From contig CP126193.1 of NCBI GenBank assembly GCA_030272155.1, positions 2,914,001-2,978,000 of the forward strand: DNA of 64,000 nucleotides, written 5' to 3'. This stretch comes from Tetradesmus obliquus (lineage: Eukaryota; Chlorophyta; Chlorophyceae; Sphaeropleales; Scenedesmaceae). Positions 46,953 through 59,142 of this stretch are shown here, piece by piece. Below the pieces are notes generated by a model. It saw only the letters and a list, made by a program, of their open reading frames with translations, did not search any database and was not told the origin of the DNA. How positions within the stretch are numbered: the stretch's first letter is position 1; every line of letters starts with the position of its first letter. The position numbers and the translations under genes are program-made.

Positions 46953-49385
46953 AAAGCGCCACCTCACACCGTCCGCTGTGCTGCGTGCTGCGCATCTTGG
47001 ACACACTTCTTCCGCAGGTGGGCCCCACGCAGCATGCCATCTGTGCGCTGAGCGGCGGCGTGGACAGCACCGTGGCTGCCACGCTGGTGCACAAGGTGCT
47101 GGGCGAGCGGCTGCACTGCGTGTTCGTGGACCACGGCCTGCTGCGATACAAGGTGTGCCGTGCTGCTGCTGCTGCTGCTGTGTGGTGGTGTGGTCGCAGC
47201 AACCAGTGGGACAGCGGTGTCACTAGTTTGTCTGGAAGTTGTTTGTAACAATGTTTTGTTGCGGAGATGGAATGTGCAGGCTGCAGCGGTCAATGAGGCA
47301 GGCATGGCTTGCATTAATGCATGCAGTGTTGAATGGCAGCTGTTGCACAGCGGCATTTGACAACACTGGACAGCTGCTGCTGGGCATGCTGGCAGCAACG
47401 CCGCCTGCTTCCACGTCTGCAGCTTTTCTCTTGCTTTGTCACAAGTTGCGCTCATTCACCGTCCTCTGCCTGCATCAAACTGTCTGTGCGCTGTCCTCAT
47501 CCGCCTGCAGGAGGGTGAGCGTGTGATGGAGATGTTCACGCAGCACCTGCACCTGCCCGTGATCAAGGTGGACCACAAGGACGTGATGCTGGCCAAGCTC
47601 AAGGGGGTAACAGATCCCGAGCGCAAGCGCAAGATCATTGGGGCCGAGTTCATTGAGGTCTTCAAGGCCTTTGCCAACAACATGGAGAAGGAGCTGGGCC
47701 ACAAGCCCACCTTCCTGGTGCAGGTGCGCGAGGAACTTGTAACAACAAATGTAACAATATTTGTAACATCAAAGTAACACATGGGTTGTGGATGGTGTCG
47801 CCGTCCAACACAAAGGCAGGCAAGGCGATTGAAGAACGAGGTGTTGCCTCTGGTTTCATTGCGCTGTCCTGCTCGTGCATCGTGCCAGGTGTTGTGACCT
47901 GACCTTGCTGCTGCTGCTGCTGCTGCTGCTGCAGGGCACGCTATACCCTGACGTGATTGAGAGCTGCCCGCCTCCCGGCAGCGGCCAGAAGCACAGCCAC
48001 ACCATCAAGAGCCACCACAACGTGGGAGGCCTGCCCAAGGACCTGCAGTTCTCCCTCATCGAGCCCTTCAGGGAGCTCTTCAAGGACGAGGTGAGGCGGC
48101 AGCAGCAGCAGCAGCTGGACTGCAGCAGCAGCGTTGGTAGTAAGTGGTGTGGCAGCTACCTGAGCGTCAAGTTGTTCATTGGCCAATGCGTAGATATGTT
48201 CAGCGAGTCAGTTGAAGAGAAGGTGCTACTGCAGATTTGGCTGAGCCCTGCACCAACTGCTGCTGCTGCTGCTGGTTATCCTGGCGTGTGCTGCCGCTGC
48301 TGCAGGTGCGTGCGATTGGGCGGCTGCTGGGTGTGCCTGAGACCTTCATCAAGCGCCACCCCTTCCCAGGGCCAGGCATGGGCGTGCGCATCCTGGGGGA
48401 CGTCACGGAGGGAGACAGGCTGGAGGTGAGGGCCTGCTGCAGCTGGCTGGCTGGCTGGCTGGCTGGCTAATCTGATTGTTTTGTTGTGCAAACTTTGACT
48501 GCAGCATGCGCAGGTTGGGATGCCAGCCTCCCTCGCAGGACGGCGTGCATGCACAAGCAGGCAGCACCAGTACAGCAGCTTAGCAGGAATGGCGCGTTGC
48601 ACGAGTAGCCAGGCGCTGACGCTGCCGTGCTGCCGTGCTGCCTGCTGCCCTCTCTCTTGTCCCCTGCAGGTGCTGTGCATGGTTGATGAGATCTACATCA
48701 ACGCCATCAAGGAGTTTGGGCTGTACGACGAGATCTGGCAGGCCTTTGCAGTCTTCCTGCCCATCAAGAGCGTGGGCGTGCAGGGAGACCAGCGCACACA
48801 CAGCCACGTGGTGGGCCTGCGCGCCGTGTGCAGCAGCGACGGCATGACCGCAGACTGGTACCCCTTCACACCCGAGTTCCTGCGCACAGTGTCGGCACGC
48901 ATCTGCAACCAGGTGCGCAGAGGGTTGAAGGGTTTGGTAGTATGTTTATGTTCTGGGTACAGCGTAACATGGGCACACTTCAGAGTTCCTGCGCACAGTG
49001 TCGACGCGCATCTGCAACCAGGTGCGCAGAGGGTTGAAGGGTTTGACTAGTATGTTTCTGTTTTGGGTACAGCGTAATGTGGCCACACCTTAGAATTCCT
49101 GCGCACGGTGTCGGCGCGCATCTGCAACCAGGTGGGTTTGGCTGCAGCTCGATGTGGTCACAGCTTGACTTGAACTTCATGTGACAGATATGCCTGCTGG
49201 ATGTGGTCTAGTCAATGGCGTTGATTGCATAGCTTGTGCTTGCGGATGGATGGTTGAGACTCAGGTTGCTGCCGCATGCTGAATCCATCCTGTGCCTCTC
49301 TGTCTCTGCCCCGCAGGTACGCAGCGTCAACCGTGTCGTGTATGACATCACCAGCAAGCCACCCAGCACCATTGAGTGGGAGTAA
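44316..49385 (+). CDS. guaA: GMP synthase (glutamine-hydrolysing)
   Basis: Converts XMP to GMP with glutamine and ATP, the last step of de novo GMP synthesis. Exons: 44316-44639, 45312-45476, 45930-46115, 46513-46698, 47018-47152, 47511-47723, 47935-48090, 48306-48425, 48670-48912, 49317-49385; all junctions are phase 0 and give 598 residues. The class I amidotransferase domain has [10 protein letters not shown], the nucleophile in GICYGMQ and QYHPEVAHT. The ATP pyrophosphatase domain has the P-loop [14 protein letters not shown] and FVDHGLLR. The C-terminal dimerisation domain runs from [13 protein letters not shown] to [16 protein letters not shown]. The first 40 residues ([20 protein letters not shown]) look like an organellar transit peptide; a second Met at 44436 would give a normal cytosolic form. 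The 3' end of the ninth exon is triplicated in the following intron. Confidence 0.95.
48442..48468 (+). repeat. GGCT tetranucleotide run
   Basis: About six units of GGCT lie just inside a GMPS intron. Confidence 0.8.
48874..49132 (+). repeat. Triplicated GMPS exon end and intron, period about 109
   Basis: The last 39 bases of the ninth GMPS exon, its donor and about 65 bases of intron occur as tandem units starting at 48874, 48983 and 49093. Each unit keeps TGCAACCAG followed by GTGCGC or GTGGGT, so all three donors could work. The units differ by a few substitutions. Confidence 0.95.
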
Positions 49386-50421
49386 GCAGCAGGCTGCAGC
49401 TGCTGTGCTGGCGTGCTGGCATGTGTGCTGCTGTCGTTGTGGCTGCCGCTCAAGCAGGCCGTGTGCAGCACATGGCAGGTGTCTTTTTGGGTTGACTGGC
49501 GGGACTGGGTGAAGCACTGACATTTACGAAATATTCAGGCTGGGGAACAGAGAATGCTATAGCTAGGATTGCTGGATGGTTTGCTGAAGGTGTGCTTAAT
49601 TGCACAGGATGTGCAGCAGAAAGGCCAAGCAGTGCTTGACCTGGTTGCGCTGTTGGCAAACGGCTGGCAAGTCATGACTCATGGGATGCCAGGATGGTGA
49701 CGGAAGCAGCGGCTGCTGTGCTGCAACACATGCATCTTGTCATCGCATGCGCATGTCATGCAGCCTTCTGCACGTGGCATGATGGTCGCCACGGCGGACG
49801 GGACGTGATGCAGCTAGTGCAGCGTTGTGTGTATTGACGTGCTCTGCTGGTCCTGGTATGCATGTGACTTGCCTGCTGGGTATGAAGCTTAGCACATTGT
49901 ACAGTGTGCTACGTTTGGCATGGCCTTGAACCCATATGGGTTCAAAAATGCATAGATTCAAACGCTCTTGCTGTGGCTGTCCGCACCACCGCTTGCCAGG
50001 TGCCTGTGTGCTGAGCGCCAAATCGTATGGCAGCTGTATGATACAACCTGTTGAGATCACTTTCAAAGCATGGTCTTCAGTATTCGCAGGACAGCTTGCA
50101 GCCACCCTCGCTAGCTGGCACAAGTATTTGAAACGCACACAGGTTTCAGGTATGCCAGCCTTGCGACTCGACGGCCCCAGCACGTGTCTGTCGAGGTAAT
50201 TCGAACTAGATTATCATTCAGTTCATGTGTGAAGTTGGTGAAAAAGACTTTATGGCCTTGGACCGAGACCTTGAGCGATCCACTTGGCGGTTTCTTGGGC
50301 GCGGGCACGACGATTCTGCAGGCAAACACCCATTAGCATGCATGTGTGCTGCATATCAGTTTGAGTACACTTTTTAACAGTCCTAACGCTGAACCGCGCA
50401 TCCTTGCTCTTGCGACATGAG
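49386..50421. other. Spacer between GMPS and GT77-like gene
   Basis: Presumed 3' UTR and promoter sequence. No coding family or RNA gene was seen. Confidence 0.5.
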
Positions 50422-53400
50422 ATGCAGCACCCCGGCAAGCAGCATGTCAGCAAGCAGTACACACGAAGGGTGTCAGCGATAGCTGCAACATGCGCAGTGA
50501 TATGGCTGGTGCACTTCAAACTTGGTCTGCTGCAGACCTTGACATCCCAGGCAGCTGCTGGGGCAGCAGTAGCAGACTACTACCCAGCATTTTCTGGGAT
50601 GGCTAGCTTGCAGGGAGCTGATATTGTTATGGTCAGCTACACCAACTCTGGCTTGATGGTGAGCTGCCGATTGCTGACATGATGCGCAATTTGCCAGCAT
50701 CGGGCTGCCACTTCTGTCGTGCATGGCTGTGCAGTTGCTGGTTGAATTTTCCACTACCGCTGCTACAGGTGCATGCTGCTGCTGCTGCTGCTGCTGCTGC
50801 TGTGCTGCTGGTGCATGCTGCTGCTAATGCTGTTCGTATTGCTGCTACTGTTGCTTCTGCCATCTGCAGAGATGGGCCCTCAACTGGGCTGCCATCTGCA
50901 GCAGCTTCAAAGTCAAACACCTCGTCATCGCATTCGACAGGGATGCAGCAGCAGCGCTGCAGCTGAATGGCATCCTGGTGCATGACGCCTCAGCAGCAGC
51001 AGCAGCGCTGCCAAGCTCAACCAGGTTCAGGGAGACACCAGAGCTCTTCAGGCTCATGGTGAGCGGCAAAAGCACCCCACAGCAGGGTTTGAATTTTTTT
51101 ATTTTTTGGGGGTTACCAGGGGGGACGGAATCCTACTGGCTCGCTACCACAGCACAATTGGCAAGCCCAACTGCCGGGAGCGGGAGGCAATGCCTCACCA
51201 GCAGAGCACGTCACAACACCCTATACCGGAGGTGCCCAGCGCCCGGACCAAAAAATAAGCGGGGGGTTTGAATTTTAGCATACTGTCTGTTATCCTAAAA
51301 GCAACAGGCGGCTGCTGAAGTAGCTGCACTCTCTGCAGCAACAGTGCAACAGCAGAGCCCACCGTCACAACATGCCCTTGAGCAGATCTCACCTGCACCA
51401 TGGCAAACCTCTGGGACAAAAAATACTGGCTGCTTGCAGACCACATCTGTAACACCAAACCATCTAAACTTGCCCAGCCTGAATAGCTTCTGCTGCAACT
51501 CAGCCTCTGTGCGCCACCCTGCTACACTGTATACACCCTGCAGGGCCATATCAAGGTCAGTACAGCACTGCAGCTGCAGCAGCAGTACCAGTGGCACACG
51601 ATGGTACTCAGCGACACCGACACAGCATGGCTGCAGCACCCGGCGCTGCTGCTGCGCTTCTGGCCCGCTGCTGACTTGCTGGTTAGCACAGACTGCCTGT
51701 CTGCTGCAGCAGTAGCAGCGCAAAACGTGTCTGTGCCGCGCTGCCAGATGATGCCTGGGGGCTGGACATCTGCTTGGAACACAGGCATTGTAGTGGCAAG
51801 GAATACACCAGCAGCAGCTGCTGCCCTGCAGGAGTGGGCCAACAGGTGTGTTTGTTGCGCCAGCTGCGGTGAAGTCGGCACGGGATTCTAGAGGTAGCAG
51901 GTGCTGTATCCATACTGCAACACACAGTGTGATGGCGCCGTCAGCGGCTGCACACATCCTCATGTATGCCTGGTGCTGTCTTGCCTTGATGCCCTGCAGG
52001 TTGGACCCTGCCGCTCTCAGCAAGACAGCAGAAGGCTGGCAGATTGACGACCAGCTGGGGTTCAGCAACATGATAGACGAAGGATCGCTGCCATGGACAA
52101 GTGCAGACCTGCCAGCAAACCACAGCAGCAACAGTAACAGCAGCGATAACGCAACAAGTGCCAGATGGAGCGGTATGCTGTGGGGCTGGAACAAGCGGGT
52201 GAAAGTTGTACCACTGCCGCCGCTGGTTGTTGCCAACGGTCACGTTGCATTCGAGCAGCGCCTGCCAGAGCTGCTCGGCGTACCGCCTGTTGCGGTGCAT
52301 GACACTTTTCAAGTGTATGGTGCGGAAGCAGGGAAGCTGTCACGCATGCAGGAAAACAACCTCTGGCTGCTGCACCCGCAAGAGCACTTTGCTGCCAACT
52401 TTGTGACGTATGAGAACTTGGTGACGGAGTACGTTGCTCGCGTGGCGCGCGTGTGGCAGCAGCATACTGGCAAGCCAATGGCGCTGCTGCACCAGCACCT
52501 GCTGGCAGCTGCCTTCCAGCTCCAGGTGCGATGTGATTTCCAAACATCCTTTGTCGCAGCCAGGACCAGCAGTTTGCTGATATTCCAAGCTATAGCAGGG
52601 ACCCAGGCACCACATAAGCTGCTGGTGAAATGCATGCATGCTCTGTCACTCCTTTTACAGCACTGCATGCTACCCAGCAAGGCTTGTCTTCGTCCAGTCG
52701 ACAAGTCACTGATTGACGCCCATTGAACATGCTGCCAGCTCTCAGGTCGTCCTCATCGCCAACAGCACCTGGTATGTTGATCTGCGTGTGCTTTCTGGCT
52801 TTGCAGGTGCTGGCAGAGGCTCTTGCTGCTGCTCGTGTGCTAGGCCGTGTGCTGGTGCCTCCAAGGTTCATCTGCTACTGCTGGCAGGACTCATCAGCCT
52901 ACACAGACATGCTGTCAACCTGCGAGATGCAAGGTACCGACCGCAGACTGCCAATGTACTGCTCGACATCATTCTTCCTGGATGTCTCGCAGCCACAGCT
53001 GCTGCAGCACCTGCGGTACCCTAACTTCCTGGCACACCCACAGATGCAAGACGCGCTGCGCAGCAGCAGCGTGGCAGTACAACCTGTAGATGGCAGCAGC
53101 AGCCTGGCAGCAATGCAGAGGGTTGCAGCAGCTGCGGCTGGCATGCCTGTACTGCCGCTGCGATCAAGCCAAGCTGACATCGTCTCTAGCCTAGCTGCGC
53201 ATACTGGCAAGCGCATTGTGTCTCTGCGAGGCTTGGCGCCTGGGTGGCTGACTGGACTGTCAGATCAGTCCGATGTTACGTTTGCCACAGATCTGATGTA
53301 CAGCCTGACAGCCACCAGCGGCTGGTGCTGCCTCATGACAGAAAGCACCGGCGCTGCTGTAGGTCAAGACATGCAGCATGCATTTGTAGGCTACCAAGGG

Positions 53401-53748
53401 CCCCACCTCACCACTACTGCCCATCTGCAGCAGCAACTGACAAGCAGCTCCCTCTACGGCAGCAGCAGCAGCAGCAGTGATGGCAGCAATGATGCGGCCG
53501 TTGCTGATCTACTCTGGAAGCCAGCAGATGCTCTCTTCATGCGGCCGGACTGGTGTGATGAGTCAGCAGGCTACCTCAAACCCTATAACCTACAGCTCGC
53601 CCGGCGGCCACAGCACCCCTGCAGCTACCTGGCTGGCATTGATTACAGCTGGCAGCTGCAGCAGGGGCTAGCAGGAGCCCTGGCAGAGGTGCACCAGCTG
53701 CGGGCTGGCACTGCTGCTGCTGCTGGCGGCGCTGTGGCAGCCAGCTGA
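50422..53748 (+). CDS. GT77-like glycosyltransferase (nucleotide-diphospho-sugar transferase), type II membrane protein
   Basis: Probably a Golgi sugar transferase of the XEG113/RRA class, which in plants arabinosylates hydroxyproline-rich wall proteins. Exons: 50422-50658, 50870-51058, 51544-51845, 52000-52525, 52807-53748, giving 731 residues. A signal anchor (AATCAVIWLVHFKLGLLQTL) lies near residues 18-38. The catalytic domain has DIVMVSYTNSG, then KVKHLVIAFDRDAAAALQL, the DxD motif in MVLSDTDTAWLQHP, and SAWNTGIVVARNTPAA, the expected order for the transferase family. The C-terminal part (RVLGRVLVPPRFICYCWQD, LPMYCSTSFFLD) parallels the XEG113 C-terminal region. Substrate assignment is inference. 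A third-intron insertion with inverted ends is listed separately. Start choice: the first in-frame Met before the anchor; an upstream exon cannot be excluded. Confidence 0.8.
51085..51276. mobile_element. Small insertion with terminal inverted repeats in a GT77 intron (MITE-like)
   Basis: The word GGGTTTGAATTTT occurs at 51085-51097 and 51264-51276. Just inside lie inverted 11-base ends TTATTTTTTGG (51099-51109) and CCAAAAAATAA (51248-51258). The 166-base insert has no coding capacity and differs in base composition from its surroundings. It fits a non-autonomous DNA element with a long direct repeat, though a SINE-like origin is possible. Confidence 0.6.
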
Positions 53749-56700
53749 TAGTGTACAGCCGCTGACCTTCGGCAGTGCTCAGCAGCTCAAGATGAACAGT
53801 CAGATCTTGATGTTCACATCCATGCACATAGAATATATCATCTGCAGGTGCACCCGCTGATGCGGCAGCAACCCGCAGGATGTGGCGCTTGGCAACCTGC
53901 TGCAGTGGCTTCAAGCAGTTCTGCTGTGGCACAAGTTTGCCGCCGCGAGGGTGGTGCTAAGAAGTGGTGCACCCCGCGACTGAAATGGCACCGGGGACTG
54001 CACGATCCATTGTGCGTCTTTGCCAAACACCCCAAAGCACGCTAGGTGAGGGCACATGAGCTAGTACTCAGTTAGAGCAGTGACCTGTGGCACCAAAGGA
54101 GCAGCAGTGAAGATTGAGGAGCGTTCTGCGTTGCAGGATACCTGCAGGTTATCGCAACACAGGCAAGTTCAACCAGGCCAGTACTTTTCATGGCTACCGC
54201 CTGCTCAGCACACAGCACCTTGTTAGAACATGCCATGGACAAATGCATTGCAGTTCTGTGCAGGTCACTGTGATGTCCGCTTAGGTCTGGACCAACAACT
54301 CCTAGTCATGGCATTCAGCATAACATCAAAAATGCATGCCTTCTGCACCACTAGTTGTGCACCTGCTAATGAGCCCTCGTGCCTGCTGCCCTGCCGCAGG
54401 GGAGAACACCTGTGTACTACAATAGCATTGTGCAGGCATGCTGGCGCTCCCGGGGCAAGTCAGCCAACCTCTGCTGCAGGGCCCAGCTCTGTCGGAGCTG
54501 CAGATAGCATAGGCTCAGCCAGGCAATCGGTGAACACTGTTGACAGGGCCTTGACGGCAGCAGGCGAGCAGGGAGCATGCCATGCTGCAGCGACCAGTAG
54601 TTGGTGCAGGGCGCGGCTGATGAGCTGTCATACTAGCCGCCGCCAAGCCACCAGGCGCCTTTATGCGGTCTTATGTGTGATGATTTCCAGGACGAGCTTT
54701 GGTGGTGGTGTCTTGTAATGTTGATTATTTCATTGTCTCTACAAAGAACCAATGCCCTGGAATGCTCTTGTTGTTCTTGACAGTTCTTCTCTGCCCATTG
54801 AGCCTGTCATTGGCTTGCCAAACGGGTGACGTTACTTCCAAGTTGTGGTGTGTTATGACAGAGGGATTTCATCTACATGTAAGTGTTTGAGTTGTGTTGC
54901 ACCACGCAGAGACAGATCAAGCTGGCAAAACGGAAGTTTGTATGTTCCAGGCCAGCTTGTTACAACAGGCTCAGCACCAGCTGCAGATGCGCGTTACAAT
55001 AGTATGGCGGATTGCATCACTGCCGAAGCACAGGCCTGGGCTGTCACGGTTTTAGCAATATTCCACAGCCCCAGCTTGAGGCGGTTGCGATCAATTACAG
55101 AATACTGACAAAGGTTTGCAGAAGCTTGTGCGTTGAGGTCTGTTACAATACCCCTCGCAGGCGGCAATTCGCATGTAGCAAAGCAAGCAACTCACACAGC
55201 TGGGCATGCCAAACAAGCAAACAACTCCTAGTACTTGACTGCAAGAAGCATGACATACAATCAATATTCGTGACATTTTATGTGCATGGCATGGCAATAG
55301 TAAGTTGCAAGCACTTCCTTGCTTGGGCAACAGACCATAGCCCAGCAGGTGCCGCCCAAAGGTATTGCGGCAGCACAGTGTAACTATGTCCAGGTGCCGC
55401 ACGACAACCGTACATGGCAATTGCCAGCACTGAAAGGTGCAACAAGTATGAGTTAAGCAACATCTCACGCTTGCCAGATGTAAATGAGCCAGGTGTGCTC
55501 AGGAACCACTGATGTGCTGTGCTGAAGCCACCACTACGCATGTCTTGAGCGCAGCATGCGAGGCAACACAGCCAACTCACAAGGGGTGTCTCCCAGTCGA
55601 CTGTCTTTTTGCTTTTGCTTCCGTGGTAAACTCTTGTTTATGCAGCACCACACCCCACAACAGCCCTTCAAGCAAGCATGGTAGCCAGCATCAAAGCTGA
55701 CATGGCAGGCAGGCAATCTACTGCCGCACCCGTGTGCCCTTGAAAGCATCAGCAAGGTCATCCCTGCCCAAAGAATACACTACTGTGTTTGTCAAGTCTG
55801 CCACACCAAGCACAACAAACCGGGTACCATACATGGGCGTTCAACGCACCGTACACACCGTCGCAGCATACCCAAAACATGGTAGGTTTCGCTAGTCTTG
55901 GCAGCATGCAGCTGCTCATTTGAGTCGCTCTGGTTATATGCAAAGCACGCGCATTGCAAAACAACAACAGCACACGTGAAACAGCCCACAAGCACACACA
56001 ACACAGCACACAACGGTGCGTCCCCATAATAGCAAGCACCCTGAACACTGACGGCAATGCATCAGCAACAGGGCACCTGAAAGTTGACGGCCGCTACATC
56101 CAGCAATGTCTGCAGTGCCGCAATGTCTGCTACACAACGCCAAACACCAGCAGAGCCCAACCTCTCTGAAGGTCGCAGCACACACGCATGCTGCTGCAGG
56201 TGCGCAGTCCACCTGATGCGCAGCGCTGTGAGCTTGCACACGGGAAGCAAAACGGTCGTCAAGTCCCCACCCCACCCTGACTCGCAGCATGCAGTCCGAG
56301 CCGTCAACCCCTGAAGTCCCAAAGTCCCGGCCTGCAAACCTCTGAGGCCCTGATGGCAAATCAAAGTGCCTGCAGCCTCCCCAGAACACTAGTCAACCCA
56401 TCAAGCAGCCACCACCAGCACGACTGCAGGACGCATGCCAACGAGAATGTAGACGCATGCATGCAGAAATCATGCGCACAGATCTGCAGGTGAACTGCAA
56501 TGCCCAGCCACTGAGATGCATTGCACAGTCACATTCCCCTTCCCCCCATCCGGTACGTACAGATGCTGTATGTAAGTCGAATAACCTGGCATGTCGCAGC
56601 CAGCGGCTGTCCCTCAAACATCTGACACTACTTACTGACCCATGGATGTATGCATATTTGCCACCTGCAAACAAAGCTGAACCACTGCTGGCGCAAAGCA

Positions 56701-57444
56701 CATTCAGCTCAAGCCCAAAGCAACGCACATGCTAGGCTAGTCCATGGCCGGCAACCCAAGCCTGCCTCTGTACAAACAACGCTGTCCTACAGCAGCACCG
56801 ATCAATGGCAGAGCATGGTGCACCATGCACTACTTTTGCCGGCAAAAGCAGAACAGGCGGACACGCAAGTGAAAGCCGATGCCAGTGGCTGCTGCATGCA
56901 ACTGTGAAACTGACCTGCATGTACGAACACATTGCACCTACGTCTGGCGACTCAAGCAGACCAAACAAGGCTAGACTGCAGCGCGCAGTTGCTGCAGCAA
57001 TACCACAACACCTGCTTGCAGATTGCAATGCCTGCAGGTCCTAATGCTGCAGCTGCACTGCCGCTTGCCAGGCAAGTCAACACACGCAATCCAAGCAACG
57101 CGCTTTGGCACCTGACAGCTGGCTATTGCTCGCACAGCACAGCAGTAAGTGACCATTCTGATATAAACTGTTGAGCGCTTTTCGGAACACATATCATGCA
57201 CAAGCCTATGCAACCATCCTGCAGCACAGCAAACGAGCAGCCACGCAAGGCTAGCAGTTCTGTCCATCCAGTACACACATGCGTCATCAGTGAACAACCA
57301 GCAGATGTTCATCTGCCAGCAAGCTGCATGGGCACCAAAATCGTTGTGTTGCCGTCCGCCTTATCAACAGGCAACGAGCTGGTACACAACGACGCGCTGA
57401 AGGTCGCGCATCAGGCCAGCATGTGCACGTTCACTAGAACGCAA
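53749..57444. other. Tail-to-tail spacer, GT77-like gene and unknown gene
   Basis: This 3.7 kb spacer lies between convergent genes. It is relatively AT-rich, with many CACA and GCAACA words on the plus strand. Several open frames of 60-160 codons occur on both strands, but none shows a family motif or a consistent exon chain. TTACA words near 54958, 54993, 55094 and 55142 could be minus-strand poly(A) signals. Confidence 0.5.
54714..54718 (+). terminator. TGTAA poly(A) signal candidate
   Basis: This is the first plus-strand TGTAA word I found after the GT77-like stop, about 970 bases downstream. It would imply a long 3' UTR. Confidence 0.3.
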
Positions 57445-58743
57445 TCACCTGAACAGCCGCACGGGTGTGGTGCTGCCCGGTGGCAAGCCACTAGGTGCAA
57501 GTGGTGGTGGCCGAGCGCCTGTGGGTGACAGCGGGTTCCACACTGCCTGCTGAGCTGGCTGCTGCGGCTGGCTGCCCCAGAGCTGGCTGCATGGGGGTTG
57601 CGGGGGCCGCAGCGGCTGCAGCTGCTGCACCAGCTGCTGGCGGAACAGCTGCTGTGGGCTGGGCAGTGCTGGGCCCATCAGCTGCTGCTGCCACGGCTGC
57701 TGCATGTGCTGCTGCATCAGCTGCGGAGGGGGCCGCCTCAGATACTGCTGCTGTACCACCTGCTGTGGCTGCTGCTGCTGCTGCTGCTCTTCGGGCTCCT
57801 GCTCCTCCATGCAATCATCCTCGTCCATGCTGCACGAATCAGAATCCAGGTCCTGCTCAGTCGACTGGCTGCCGTTCGTGCCAAAACTCAGCCTGCGCAC
57901 TGGTGCCTCGCCAGAGAGCTGCAGGACAGCAGGACACAACGGGACCGGTCATTGCAAGCATACTAAGTCAGCAGCAGTAACAACAGCAGCAGCAGTTCAT
58001 ATGTACTGCAAAGCAGAGGTCAATCACCCACCAGCCTTACTGCAAGATGAGGACATTAGCAATTCTCTCCATGTTTGAGACAGCCATCAGGACTATGATG
58101 CTTGCCAGTCAACACAAACACACGCCAGCTGCTCAGTGCAGGGTGGTTGATGTGACTAGGCCTGATGCTCCCAGCCTGACCCCTCGCACAACCCTCCGTA
58201 GCAGAGACTAGTACCGGTGCTGGTTCCACAGTTTACTTAGTGCCGCTTGCGACCCGTACTCACGTCAAAATGGCTGAACGGCGCCTTTCCTTTCCTGGGT
58301 GCACCAGGGCATGGTTTGCCTGGCCTGGCCTCAAAGGCCAGCAGTGGTGCCTTTGGTGTCCCCGTGCCATCTTCGCTGCTCAAAGTGCCGGGGCTGCGAG
58401 CCTGCAACGCGTTGCAACACAGACACAGCTGTCAAAGAGCTTGGCGTGGCATGGCCACACTAGCAAGCCAGCGTGGTCGAGTGCTGTCTGCGATGCAGCT
58501 AATATTACGCATATAAATTTCCTCATAAGCAAGACAACCCACAACAAGCGGTGCTTCCCGCACCTGGCAGTGTGCAGGAGAGGCGAATCCATCAGGCTCG
58601 ACCTCAGCTGAGTCCACAGCTGCACGGTGTCCTCTTTCGTAGCTGACATAGCCAAATGGGTCGCCCGCGTCCATGGCAGCGTGCGTGACCGCCAAGGACG
58701 CAAGCTGTGGATATCTGGGGAAGACTGTGGGGATGTCTGCCAC
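57445..58743 (-). CDS. Unrecognised acidic and Gln/Pro-rich protein
   Basis: I do not recognise the family. Exons on the minus strand are 58743-58564, 58401-58264 and 57918-57445, all joined in phase 0, giving 263 residues. The start MADIPTVFPRYPQLASL is the first Met of an open exon. Visible features are a Ser/Asp/Glu-rich acidic patch (DLDSDSCSMDEDDCMEEQ), a basic RRLSFG word that looks like a kinase target, a Lys/Pro-rich middle (ARPGKPCPGAPRKGKAPF), and a long Gln/Pro/Leu-rich C-terminal half (QQPQQVVQQQYLRRPPPQL). There is no signal peptide or membrane segment. Composition suggests an intrinsically disordered nuclear or regulatory protein, which is inference. It is divergently paired with the XPC gene, 399 bases away. 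Confidence 0.65.
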
Positions 58744-59142
58744 TCAAAATTGTTTGTTGACGTGTCGGTGTAGCTCTGCGATGGACGAGGCTTCGCTGGT
58801 TGTTGTGGCAACAGTGTTTGTTTCAAACAGGAGCAGTAACTGTTACGGCGGGAACAAGTGCAGCCAAGGAACAAGGTTGAGAAATTTGATCGCGCACAGT
58901 TCTATTTGATTGCAGTTGCATCAGTGTGCTCACCATGTTGAAACGGATCGTTCATGATAGCCAGCAAAACCCTGGGCCTTCGTCACCCTGGCTTTGCCCT
59001 AGCAAAGCGACGTGTGGAGCGACACAATGCGCAGTGTAATAGTTTGGAAGCTGACGCTTGTGGGTGCTGATACTGTGCAGGTGCTATCCAGAACAGCAAG
59101 TACAGGTTGATGGTGTGACCAGACACTTGTGCAGTTTTAGGT
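58744..59142. promoter_or_regulatory. Candidate bidirectional promoter
   Basis: 399 bases separate the start codons of the divergent unknown gene and the XPC gene, so both promoters must lie here unless there are upstream noncoding exons. No TATA box or named element could be assigned. Confidence 0.5.

Noticed and set aside
53576-53932. Minus-strand open frame with a protein-like stretch (FYVHGCEHQDLTVHLELL)
   Set aside because: It overlaps the end of the GT77 coding exon antisense and I could not extend it into an exon chain.
54230-54718. 162-codon plus-strand frame after the GT77 gene
   Set aside because: No recognised motif; probably within the long 3' UTR.
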